DNA of 23,194 nt, from the NCBI GenBank assembly GCA_028820035.1, contig JAPPKI010000196.1, forward strand, positions 1-23,194, read 5' to 3'. A program made the translations under genes and the position numbers. The notes under the pieces are model-generated. The model did not search any database. It saw only the letters and a program-made list of their open reading frames with translations, and was not told the DNA's origin. This document shows, piece after piece, positions 7,962 to 14,590 of the stretch. The stretch's first letter is position 1. Every line of letters starts with the position of its first letter. The DNA comes from a bacterium (lineage in GTDB: Bacteria > Actinomycetota > Acidimicrobiia > Acidimicrobiales > Bin134).

Positions 7962-8336
7962 CTGAATGTCGAGCAGCCGACAGGGCACGCCGTTGATGGC
8001 ATACGTGCTGTCCCCACTCCGGAACAGCGTCCGAGTGATGGTGACCTCTTCGAATTCGATGGGCAGCAGACGTGAAGAGTTGTCGATGCTCAGCGACACC
8101 TCCGCCCGACCCAGCGCCGCTCGAGAAGCAGTTCCCGCGAAGATGACGTCTTCCATCTTGGCCGACCGCACCGACGTCGGGGCTTGGGCCCCCAGAGTCC
8201 AGGCCACCGCGTCGACCACGTTGGATTTGCCGCTGCCGTTGGGCCCCACGATTACCGTCACGCCGGGCTCGAATACCAGCGTTGTCGGATCGGCGAAGGA
8301 CTTGAACCCCTTGAGCGTCAGCGCCTTCAAGAACAC
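7959..8336 (-). CDS. smc: SMC N-terminal fragment with Walker A
   Basis: This 125-residue frame ends at the TAA. It carries the first half of the N-terminal ATPase head, with Walker A as [14 protein letters not shown] at about residues 32-45 and the following strand and helix region up to Cys-Arg-Leu-Leu-Asp-Ile-Gln. It starts at a GTG with AGGG about 8 bases upstream. Alone it would be an incomplete head domain. Confidence 0.8.
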   Translation of the reverse strand: MFLKALTLKGFKSFADPTTLVFEPGVTVIVGPNGSGKSNVVDAVAWTLGAQAPTSVRSAKMEDVIFAGTASRAALGRAEVSLSIDNSSRLLPIEFEEVTITRTLFRSGDSTYAINGVPCRLLDIQ

Positions 8337-8408
8337 CTAAGCGACCCTACCCAGCCGAAGGGCGCGATTTGTGGAACTACGCCGAGTTGGCTGAATGGAG
8401 GCGGCGGG

Positions 8409-9254
8409 TCAGATCTGGCACTGCTCGCAGTAGTACGTCCAGCGGCGGCGGAAGCGGTACTTCTGGATCGGGCGATGACAGCGGGGACAAGGCCGTCCGC
8501 CCTTGCCAGCCTGCTTGAACACGTTGAGGTACTCCTCGTAGCCGCCCGGCTTTCCGTGCACGTCCACGTAGAAGCCATCCTCCAAAGTGGCTCCCCGGTG
8601 TTTGGCCGCATCGTGCAAGGTTTCCACCATCGCCCGGTGCAATCGCCTGACCTCTTGAGGTCCCAAGGAGTTCGGCAGGCGGTCGAACCGCAAACCAGCT
8701 GCGAACAAGATCTCGTCTGAATACACCTCACCCAGTCCAACCACCACGCGGTCATCGGTCAGCACGGCTTTCAGCTTGGCGTCTTGGGCCAAGAGGATCT
8801 CGCCGAACATCCGCCACGGCACCGGCTGTTCGAGGGGATCAATCCCCAGTCCCCCCAACTCGGGGACTTCCTCAATCAGCTTTTCGGCATTGGCCAAGAA
8901 CAGTGTGGCATCGCCAGTTCCGTCTACCAGTCGAAGCTGCCCGCTCTTGGTGAAGGTGATCGCCACCGCGGTATTGGGCTCAATGCTGTCTCGGTTGGCG
9001 TGGCGTCGGAGCTGGCCTCCACTGCCCAGATGAGCAACCACCACATCCTCGCTGTCCAGACCCATAATCAAGTACAGCCCCCGACGGCGGACATTGGTGA
9101 TCTTCATCTTCTCCAGCCGGGCCGCAAGCTTCTTTGCCCCGCCGGACCGCTTGGCGTGCCCGGTTTCGAAGACCTCCACAGACTTGATGCGAAGACCAGA
9201 CAGTTCTCTATCCAGGTCGCGGCGAATGGTCTCGATTTCGGGTAGTGCGATCAT
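8409..9254 (-). CDS. Fpg/MutM-family protein lacking most catalytic residues
   Basis: The fold is that of formamidopyrimidine-DNA glycosylase: N-terminal domain (about 1-140), H2TH domain (about 150-240) and a four-Cys zinc finger (C256, C259, C276, C279) with its Arg at 271. Active Fpg enzymes start Met-Pro-Glu-Leu-Pro-Glu, with Pro2 as the nucleophile. Here the start is Met-Ile-Ala-Leu-Pro-Glu. Other losses are Leu60 for the conserved Lys in RRRGKY, Ser78 for the Met of HLGMSG, DGTGDATL (111-118) for the DPRxFG segment, and Glu176 for Asn in GxGNxY. The ATG start at 9254 is fixed by a GAGGAG seven bases upstream; the open frame extends further to 9344 but without support. It occupies the usual mutM slot between rnc and smc. 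It is probably DNA-binding but not a normal glycosylase/AP lyase. Confidence 0.88.
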   Translation of the reverse strand: MIALPEIETIRRDLDRELSGLRIKSVEVFETGHAKRSGGAKKLAARLEKMKITNVRRRGLYLIMGLDSEDVVVAHLGSGGQLRRHANRDSIEPNTAVAITFTKSGQLRLVDGTGDATLFLANAEKLIEEVPELGGLGIDPLEQPVPWRMFGEILLAQDAKLKAVLTDDRVVVGLGEVYSDEILFAAGLRFDRLPNSLGPQEVRRLHRAMVETLHDAAKHRGATLEDGFYVDVHGKPGGYEEYLNVFKQAGKGGRPCPRCHRPIQKYRFRRRWTYYCEQCQI

Positions 9255-9261
9255 CGGATCA

Positions 9262-9267
9262 CTCCTC
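9262..9267 (-). promoter_or_regulatory. Ribosome binding site of the MutM-like gene
   Basis: GAGGAG on the minus strand lies seven bases before the ATG at 9254. It decides the start and so confirms that the mature protein cannot begin with Pro. Confidence 0.8.
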
Positions 9268-9306
9268 GTAGTCCTTCTCCTTCTACCACTTCTGCTCCTG
9301 CCGAGA

Positions 9307-10029
9307 TCACGGGGCTGCTCCAGAGACAGCGGCCACTTCATCATGGTTCAGGGTTTGCCAGGCCGAGGCGGCAGCGGCCTGCTCGGCTTGCTTTTTGGAC
9401 CGACCTCGGCCTCGACCTCGTTCTTCGCCGCCCACATGCACAGCGGCGAGGAACTGCTTGGCGTGGTCGGGGCCCTTCTCCGTCAGACGGTACTCCGGGG
9501 CATTTTGGCCGCTGCGGGCGCAGTACTCCTGCAACCTCGTCTTGAAATCCCTGATGCCCGGGCGTTCGGATGCCGCGGCGATGCGATCATCCAGCCATCC
9601 CCGAACCAACTCGATCAGTTTCTCCCACGGGGCATCCAGATAGACCGCGCCGATCACCGCTTCCATGGCATCGGAGAGGATTGACAGCTTTTCCCGCCCC
9701 CCGGACGCCTCTTCACCGCGACCCAGGCGGAGGGCCTTTCCCAACTGCAACTCGACCGCGAGATCGGCCAAGGCTTCGGCTCGGACCACTTCGGCTCGCA
9801 GCGGCGCCAGTTGGCCTTCGGCCATTTCGGGGTAGGCGGTGTAAATGTGGTCGGTTACCACTAAAGCCAAAACGGCATCACCCAAGAACTCCAGACGCTC
9901 GTTGGAAGAAGTCCCGGCATGGTCGGCACACCAGGATCGATGAGTCAACGCCTCGACCAGCAAGCTGGGCCGGGCGAATTGGTAGCCGAGGCGATCGGCT
10001 AGAGCAGCGATGTCGGATTCAGCGGTCAG
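9307..10029 (-). CDS. rnc: Ribonuclease III
   Basis: RNase III cleaves double-stranded RNA in rRNA and mRNA processing. With the start placed at a CTG at 10029 the protein is 240 residues. The nuclease domain carries NERLEFLGDAV at 43-53 (Glu44, Glu47, Asp51) and Asp120/Glu123 in SDAMEAVIG; a double-stranded RNA-binding domain follows from about 160. The first conventional start, TTG at 9963, would remove the conserved Leu-Gly-Tyr-x-Phe helix (residues 14-18), which is encoded upstream. The CTG overlaps the acpP stop as CTGA, the usual pattern of coupled genes, but CTG starts are rare. No ATG, GTG or TTG lies in frame between the two candidates. Confidence 0.9.
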   Translation of the reverse strand: MTAESDIAALADRLGYQFARPSLLVEALTHRSWCADHAGTSSNERLEFLGDAVLALVVTDHIYTAYPEMAEGQLAPLRAEVVRAEALADLAVELQLGKALRLGRGEEASGGREKLSILSDAMEAVIGAVYLDAPWEKLIELVRGWLDDRIAAASERPGIRDFKTRLQEYCARSGQNAPEYRLTEKGPDHAKQFLAAVHVGGEERGRGRGRSKKQAEQAAAASAWQTLNHDEVAAVSGAAP

Positions 10030-10325
10030 GAGCTTCGGCTCAGGCGGCCGTGGACATAGTCGACGGCGTCTCGCACCGTCTTGAGGTCCTCCAGGTCTTC
10101 GTCATCGATGCTGAAGCCAACAGTCCTCTCGCTCAACTCCTCTTCCAGGGTTTCCACGAGCTCGATGAGAGCAAGTGAATCGGCGTCGAGATCGTCGGCA
10201 AATGCCTGTCCTTCGGTGATCCGGTCCGGGGAAATCTCCAAGATGTCGGCCAAGCACTCAGTGACGAGGGTCAAAACCCCGTCGCGATCTAGCGGGCTCT
10301 GTTCGACATGGGTTTCGGATGGCAC
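10026..10325 (-). CDS. acpP: Acyl carrier protein
   Basis: ACP carries growing acyl chains on phosphopantetheine in fatty-acid synthesis. The attachment Ser is residue 50 in Asp-Ala-Asp-Ser-Leu-Ala-Leu-Ile-Glu-Leu. The 99-residue product is somewhat longer than the usual 78-85 because of a polar N-terminal lead of about 15 residues. I prefer the GTG at 10325, which has GGAG five bases upstream; an in-frame TTG at 10364 would add 13 residues. It follows plsX and overlaps rnc, an order common in bacteria. Confidence 0.92.
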   Translation of the reverse strand: MPSETHVEQSPLDRDGVLTLVTECLADILEISPDRITEGQAFADDLDADSLALIELVETLEEELSERTVGFSIDDEDLEDLKTVRDAVDYVHGRLSRSS

Positions 10326-10330
10326 GGCAT

Positions 10331-10334
10331 CTCC
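10331..10334 (-). promoter_or_regulatory. Ribosome binding site favouring the acpP GTG start
   Basis: GGAG on the minus strand, five bases before the GTG at 10325, supports that codon over the upstream TTG at 10364. Confidence 0.6.
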
Positions 10335-10414
10335 GGGGCGGTTCAGCAACTCGGCGCCCGACAAGTATACGCCAGCTTGTCCCTCTCCTTACCCACCAAG
10401 GACTGAGGGAATCC

Positions 10415-11410
10415 CTATTCGGAGGACAAAATCCGGCGCAATGACCCCACAGTGTCGCGTTCGGCCAGTTCATGGGCCACCTCTATGGCATTGGCCAATG
10501 CCCTTGGGGACGACGCCCCATGGCTGATGATCGTGACACCCCTCACCCCGAGGAGGATGGCACCACCCACCGAATCGGGGTTGAACTTGTCGTAGAGCGG
10601 GGTCAGCGCGGGTGCCAGCATCTCGGCTCCCTGCCTGGCCTCGTCAGAGGAGTCGAACGCCTCCAACAAGGCGCTGATTAGTTGCTTGGCCACGCCCTCA
10701 GCGGTCTTGAGGGCGACGTTCCCGGTAAAGCCGTCCGTTACGATCACATCCACCAGATCCTCCAGCAGGTCCCGTCCTTCGACATTGCCGGCGAACACCG
10801 CACCCGTCCGGGCTTGCCAGGTTTTGTCCTCCAACAACTCAAAGGCCTCCTTGACCAAGGGCGATCCTTTGCCGGCCTCCTCCCCGTTGGACAAGAGCCC
10901 GACTCGGGGCTCTGCAACCCCCCAGCGGTCGCGGCAGTACACCGCACCCATCTGGGCGAACTGCACCAGCCACTCCGCGCTGCACTCGGTGTTGGCACCC
11001 GAATCCAGCATCACGTTTGGCCAAGCACGGCCGGGAACGACGATCGGCGTGGCGATGGCGGGACGGGACACACCCCGGATACGCCCCATCCTCAACAGGG
11101 ACGCCGCCATGGCCGCTCCGGTATTGCCACCGCTAACCATGGCAGAGGCGCGGCCATCGCGAACCGCCTCGGCTGCCCGCACCACAGAAGAGTCCTTCAT
11201 CTTTCGCACGCTGGACGCCGCTTCGGCCCCCATGGAGATCACTTGGGACGCGGGAACCACCTCGAACTCGCCGTCATCGGGCAATTGCTCGGGTTGACCC
11301 ACCAGCAACACGGGAATGCCCTGCTCAGCCGCGATTCGGACACCAGCCAACACCGACTGAGGGGCATTGTCGCCCCCCATTGCATCAACGGCAACGGGAA
11401 GCGATGTCAA
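10415..11410 (-). CDS. plsX: Phosphate acyltransferase PlsX
   Basis: PlsX converts acyl-ACP to acyl-phosphate, the first committed step feeding the PlsY glycerol-3-phosphate acyltransferase. The 331-residue protein shows the family N-terminus Val-Ala-Val-Asp-Ala-Met-Gly-Gly-Asp-Asn-Ala-Pro (about 6-17), MVSGGNTGA and the GFTGN motif. The likely start is a TTG at 11410 with GAGGG about seven bases upstream. The next gene, acpP, encodes its substrate carrier. Just upstream lies a 4 x 15-bp tandem repeat that could affect expression. Confidence 0.95.
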   Translation of the reverse strand: MTSLPVAVDAMGGDNAPQSVLAGVRIAAEQGIPVLLVGQPEQLPDDGEFEVVPASQVISMGAEAASSVRKMKDSSVVRAAEAVRDGRASAMVSGGNTGAAMAASLLRMGRIRGVSRPAIATPIVVPGRAWPNVMLDSGANTECSAEWLVQFAQMGAVYCRDRWGVAEPRVGLLSNGEEAGKGSPLVKEAFELLEDKTWQARTGAVFAGNVEGRDLLEDLVDVIVTDGFTGNVALKTAEGVAKQLISALLEAFDSSDEARQGAEMLAPALTPLYDKFNPDSVGGAILLGVRGVTIISHGASSPRALANAIEVAHELAERDTVGSLRRILSSE

Positions 11411-11427
11411 AGGACGCCCTCATAATT

Positions 11428-11487
11428 ACGATCTGGCAAATTGCGATCTGGCAAATTGCGATCTGGCAAGTTGCGATATGGCCAATT
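11428..11487. repeat. Four tandem 15-bp units between rpmF and plsX
   Basis: The unit gcgatctggcaaatt is repeated at 11428-11442, 11443-11457, 11458-11472 and 11473-11487, with one to a few changes in the first, third and fourth. It fills most of the 93-base rpmF-plsX gap and ends about 17 bases before the plsX start. It has no spacers, so it is a minisatellite rather than a CRISPR. Confidence 0.9.
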
Positions 11488-11503
11488 GGCGGTATGGAAG
11501 GGC

Positions 11504-11683
11504 TCAGGCCACTTCCATGGCTTCGCGGCCGGCGTACCACCCGCACACCCCGCACACCCGGTGCGGCCGCTTGACCGCTCCACAGCGGGGACACGTGCTC
11601 TGCGCTGGTGCCGATACTCGCCAAGCCGCGGCCCGACGGCTTCGGCCCTTGGCCTTGGAAGTTTTCTTCTTGGGTACAGCCAT
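11504..11683 (-). CDS. rpmF: 50S ribosomal protein L32
   Basis: This 59-residue protein begins Met-Ala-Val-Pro-Lys-Lys-Lys-Thr-Ser-Lys, the L32 hallmark. It carries a zinc ribbon with CPRC (31-34) and CGVC (44-47), followed by Gly-Trp-Tyr. ATG at 11683 has AGGA seven bases upstream. The zinc-binding (C+) form is the version kept under zinc sufficiency. Placement after yceD is conserved across many bacteria. Confidence 0.95.
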   Translation of the reverse strand: MAVPKKKTSKAKGRSRRAAAWRVSAPAQSTCPRCGAVKRPHRVCGVCGWYAGREAMEVA

Positions 11684-11753
11684 CGAACGGTCCTAGGTGT
11701 GGAGAAAGAATGCCGCGCCGCGGATGAAACCGGCGCTGATGCGACTAATAAAT

Positions 11754-12251
11754 CTACTGGCCCGTTTGCAGCGCGTCTAACGCAGCCCATCGGGGATCCT
11801 TAGGGCGATCTTCGCCGGTGGGCTCGGGTTGGTTCATCGGATAGTCATCGGGGGCCGGCCCGAGGCAGTCGTCTGAGCAGAGTGGGGCGATGGGCAGAGC
11901 GAGAACAAGGCAGTCGCGCACCATCGGGGTCAAGTCCACTTCTCCATCGTGAATCGGATACGTCTCCTCATCGGTCGGGGCGCTGGCGTACATCTCCCGC
12001 AGATCCTGTTGCACTGTCTGCTCAATGGGCTCCAGACACCGCCGACATGACCCGCGCCATCCAGCATGAAGCGAGCCGCTCACTTCCAAACCGCTAATGG
12101 CCGACTCCAGATGGAGGTGGAGATCAACCGGCCCGTGTACCACGGCGTCGGAGTTGGACAGGTCGTCGAAGTGGGCCTGGAGGGAGATTTCCCGTTGCGA
12201 GCCGGGACGGCGCAGCAATTCTGCCACCGGCACGACCAGCTGCCTCGACAT
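11754..12251 (-). CDS. yceD: YceD/DUF177 family protein
   Basis: This 165-residue protein belongs to DUF177 (YceD), almost always next to rpmF and linked in plants and bacteria to 23S rRNA accumulation. It has two Cys pairs that could bind a metal: C69/C72 in Cys-Arg-Arg-Cys-Leu-Glu-Pro and C125/C129 in Cys-Ser-Asp-Asp-Cys-Leu-Gly. The ATG start at 12251 is firm, with AGGAGG four bases upstream. The C-terminus ends in the usual DPRWAAL segment. The biochemical role is not settled for the family. Confidence 0.92.
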   Translation of the reverse strand: MSRQLVVPVAELLRRPGSQREISLQAHFDDLSNSDAVVHGPVDLHLHLESAISGLEVSGSLHAGWRGSCRRCLEPIEQTVQQDLREMYASAPTDEETYPIHDGEVDLTPMVRDCLVLALPIAPLCSDDCLGPAPDDYPMNQPEPTGEDRPKDPRWAALDALQTGQ

Positions 12252-12269
12252 GGTGCCTCCTCCCGCGGT

Positions 12270-12860
12270 TCAGCCCACGGTGTCTTGATCGAAAAAGCCG
12301 TCGTCGGGCTCTGGTTCCGGTTCGGAATCGTAGGCCCGAACCAAATCGGCAAGCGGGTCGCCCTGCAGCCGGGACCGGGCTTCCTTGACGGTATTCAAGA
12401 TGCGCTCGAGGGCGTTTTCGAAACTACCCAATTTGGTATCGCAATAGTCCTCGGTCTCCAGGCGCAGTCTGCGGGCGGTGGCCTCGGCCTCCTCTACCAT
12501 TCTCCGGGCCCGTTGTTCAGCCGCCTTGACTACCTCCGTGCGCTGCACCATGGCCTCAGCCTGCGACCGGGCGGCCACCAAGATCTCGTCGCCCTCCCGG
12601 TGGACCCTCTTCAAAAAGTCCTCACGCTCCTTCAACAGCCAACGAGCTGCCCGCATCTCCTCGGGAAGACGGTTCAAGCAGCTCTGAAGCAGCTCGAGAA
12701 CTTCGTCCTTGTTGATCATGGAAGAAGCCGACAGCGGCATGGGGCGGGCGGTATCCACCAGCTCAATTGCCCGTCGCAGCAGCAAGTCGAACTCGGGATC
12801 CACAAACGTCCCGGCCACTGCCTGGTGGGTTGCAGATGTATTGGGATCGATGTCAGCCAT
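12270..12860 (-). CDS. SepIVA/DivIVA-like coiled-coil protein
   Basis: The 196-residue protein is dominated by a charged, Ala/Glu/Arg-rich helix (about 65-165) predicted to form a coiled coil, with a short conserved-looking N-terminal part and an acidic tail. It has no signal peptide or membrane segment. Its position between coaD and yceD, with rnc nearby, matches the mycobacterial septum factor SepIVA (Rv2927c beside Rv2926c and rnc), so a role in cell division or envelope growth is inferred. The start is ATG at 12860 with GAGAGG upstream. Its first codons overlap the second copy of a duplicated coaD tail. Confidence 0.75.
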   Translation of the reverse strand: MADIDPNTSATHQAVAGTFVDPEFDLLLRRAIELVDTARPMPLSASSMINKDEVLELLQSCLNRLPEEMRAARWLLKEREDFLKRVHREGDEILVAARSQAEAMVQRTEVVKAAEQRARRMVEEAEATARRLRLETEDYCDTKLGSFENALERILNTVKEARSRLQGDPLADLVRAYDSEPEPEPDDGFFDQDTVG

Positions 12861-12951
12861 CTTGGTACCTCTCGATCAAACGTTTGGCCACCGGAAGGGA
12901 ACCACGTCAGTCATCTCGATATCTCTCCATCAGTTGCTTGGCCACCGGAAG
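12853..12951. repeat. Tandem duplication of the coaD 3' end (54-bp period)
   Basis: The last 15 codons of coaD including its stop (12907-12951) are repeated, in the same frame, at 12853-12897 just after the stop. Copy 1 translates LPVAKQLMERYRDD-stop and copy 2 LPVAKRLIERYQDG-stop. Many of the base differences are synonymous or conservative. The second TGA lies inside the first codons of the SepIVA-like gene. Confidence 0.88.
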
Positions 12952-13386
12952 CGGGACCATGGAGTCAATTTGTTCTCCGAAGCGAGCAAGCTCGCGGATG
13001 AGCTTGGATGCCAGGAACGAATGCTTGCTGGCTGAGGGGATGAACAGCGTGTGAACCCCGGAGATGGCCTGGTTCATCTGGGCCATCTGAAGCTCGTTCT
13101 CGAAGTCGGAAACCGCTCTGAGGCCCTTCACAATGAAGTCGACCCCTTCTTCTCGGGCCAAATCCACCACCAGGCTGGCGAACAGGGTGGTCCGCACATT
13201 GGGCAAGTGGGCGAAGCACTCATCCAACATCGATTGACGCTCTTCCAACTCGAACAGAGGAGTCTTCTGCGGATTGTGCACTGCGGCCACAATCACCTCC
13301 TCGAACAGACGCGCCGCGGTCTCCACGATTTCCATGTGCCCGTTGTGTATCGGGTCGAACGATCCGGGAAACAGGACGCGCGTCAC
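12907..13386 (-). CDS. coaD: Phosphopantetheine adenylyltransferase
   Basis: CoaD transfers AMP from ATP to 4'-phosphopantetheine, the penultimate step of coenzyme A synthesis. The 159-residue product has normal family length. It carries the nucleotidyltransferase motif GSFDPIHNGH at residues 8-17, a Lys-Gly-Leu-Arg substrate segment, and SFLASKLIREL near the C-terminal end where the family has a Ser-rich ATP-binding motif. The start is GTG at 13386, with AGGAG about nine bases upstream. CoA made here also supplies the acyl-carrier prosthetic group needed by the nearby acpP. Confidence 0.96.
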   Translation of the reverse strand: MTRVLFPGSFDPIHNGHMEIVETAARLFEEVIVAAVHNPQKTPLFELEERQSMLDECFAHLPNVRTTLFASLVVDLAREEGVDFIVKGLRAVSDFENELQMAQMNQAISGVHTLFIPSASKHSFLASKLIRELARFGEQIDSMVPLPVAKQLMERYRDD

Positions 13387-13413
13387 GAAGGGTTCTCCTG
13401 GGGTCTGTCGTTG

Positions 13414-13935
13414 CTATTGCTGGCTTGCAATCACCACAACGGTACCCGCGTAGCGGCGCTGTTTGATGACATCCCAGCCGGATCCTGGAACCACAGCCTG
13501 ATCAGACTCAGCCATCACCACAGCGGCGGGAATCTGGGACAGCAGTTCTGGCCAGGCGTCGAATTGATAGGGAGGATCGCAGAGGGCCACGTCATAGCCA
13601 TCACCGAGTCGGGGAAGCTCCTCCCATACATCGCCGGGCACCACTCGACAGCGATCGTCGAACCCCGTGGCCTCGATGTTTGCCTGCAACGCGGCCAACG
13701 CCGCCGGTGCACACTCCACAAATGTTGCCGAGGCCGCGCCCCTCGATACGGCTTCCAATCCCAGAGCCCCTGATCCGGCGAAAAGATCCAGCACAGCCGC
13801 TCCTTGCAGGCGACCCATGCTGTTCAAGGAGTTGAAAACTGCCTCTCGAACCCGGCTGGTGGAAGGGCGCACGTCCATGCCATCTGGAGTGCTCAACCGA
13901 CGGCCCCGGGCCTCCCCGGCGATGATCCGCAGCAC
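13414..13935 (-). CDS. rsmD: 16S rRNA (guanine-966 N2)-methyltransferase RsmD
   Basis: RsmD methylates G966 of 16S rRNA. The 173-residue Rossmann methyltransferase shows the N-terminal MLRIIAGEARGRRL, the Arg-Pro-Thr/Ser-Ser loop (VRPSTSRVREAVFN), SAM motif LDLFAGSGALGLEA at about 49-62 and catalytic CDPPY. The GTG start at 13935 lies six bases after the GNAT gene stop. The coaD gene follows, the classical rsmD-coaD pairing. Confidence 0.95.
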   Translation of the reverse strand: MLRIIAGEARGRRLSTPDGMDVRPSTSRVREAVFNSLNSMGRLQGAAVLDLFAGSGALGLEAVSRGAASATFVECAPAALAALQANIEATGFDDRCRVVPGDVWEELPRLGDGYDVALCDPPYQFDAWPELLSQIPAAVVMAESDQAVVPGSGWDVIKQRRYAGTVVVIASQQ

Positions 13936-13941
13936 AATCGC

Positions 13942-14574
13942 TCAGTCTTCTGGAGGACGGGGCTCTCGGGACATCGGGGTGATGAGCACGCCGTCGCCCA
14001 AGTAGAACTCATCGACCGGCTCAAAGCCGTGACGGCGGTAGAAGCCCACATTTGCCGGATTGCTGGACTCCAAGTAGGCCAGCATGCCGATCCGGTCGCA
14101 TCGATCCAGCATCGGTGACAGCACCCTGCTTCCCAGGCCCTTGCTCTGCTGGTCGGGCGACGTGCCCAACACGGCCAGGTACCAGTGGGGCTCTGCTAGA
14201 CGGGCTTGGTGCATCTTTCCCAGGGCTTCCATCCGAGACGGGGCCAGATCGCCCAGCAACTCGGTCATCATGGCAACAAACGCCACACGGCCATCTGACT
14301 CGCCGCGATCAGTCTCATCGGGTTCCTGTGACGGGTCTTTCTTGTCTTGGGGCGGTTGCCAGTAGGCCACGCACCCGTCGGCCCGGGTTCCGTGAAGCTC
14401 TGAGCCGGGGGGCTGATGGTCCAATGTGAACTCCCACCAACGCCTTAGCGATATTAAGCGGGCGGAATCGTCTGGGAATACCCACCCCATCAACGGATCT
14501 GGCTCAAAGGCATCAGCCCAGATGGCCGCGATCTGCTCCCGCCTCTCCAAACCCATACGCACGATCTCCAACAC
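13942..14574 (-). CDS. GNAT-family N-acetyltransferase
   Basis: This is an acetyl-CoA-dependent transferase of unknown substrate. Motif A is visible as LAVLGTSPDQQSKGLGSRVL, with Gln-Gln-x-x-Gly-x-Gly for the pyrophosphate. Motif B is Ser-Asn-Pro-Ala-Asn-Val-Gly-Phe-Tyr-Arg-Arg-His-Gly-Phe. A charged loop (Asp/Lys/Glu-rich) is inserted in the middle of the roughly 210-residue protein. I choose GTG at 14574, which has GGGAGG four bases upstream, the same spacing as in yceD; a TTG at 14586 is the alternative. It lies 16 bases after recG and 6 before rsmD, so it is part of the operon. Confidence 0.85.
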   Translation of the reverse strand: MLEIVRMGLERREQIAAIWADAFEPDPLMGWVFPDDSARLISLRRWWEFTLDHQPPGSELHGTRADGCVAYWQPPQDKKDPSQEPDETDRGESDGRVAFVAMMTELLGDLAPSRMEALGKMHQARLAEPHWYLAVLGTSPDQQSKGLGSRVLSPMLDRCDRIGMLAYLESSNPANVGFYRRHGFEPVDEFYLGDGVLITPMSREPRPPED

Positions 14575-14590
14575 GGTGCCTCCCAAAAAC

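Larger units (their letters stand above)
4842..8336 (-). pseudogene. smc: smc (chromosome segregation SMC ATPase) interrupted by an in-frame TAA
   Basis: Read straight through, this is a full-length SMC of 1164 codons, close to the family's usual size of about 1180. It is broken by one TAA at 7959-7961 (codon 126), with no frameshift: the flanks read Leu-Leu-Asp-Ile-Gln, stop, Leu-Leu-Ser-Asp-Ser-Gly-Val-Gly. In typical actinobacterial SMC proteins this position is Glu (ELLSDSG), so a single G-to-T change (GAA to TAA) would explain it. The start is a GTG at 8336 with AGGG upstream. SMC with ScpA/ScpB organises and segregates the chromosome. The stop could be a real mutation, a sequencing or assembly error, or a minority allele; the sequence alone cannot decide. 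Confidence 0.9.

Noticed and set aside
9255..9344. N-terminal extension of the MutM-like protein to a start at 9344
   Set aside because: The extra 30 residues are basic and low-complexity, overlap the rnc 3' end, and are bypassed by a strong GAGGAG placed for the ATG at 9254.
11428..11487. Possible CRISPR array
   Set aside because: The units are only 15 bp and directly contiguous, with no spacers and no cas genes.
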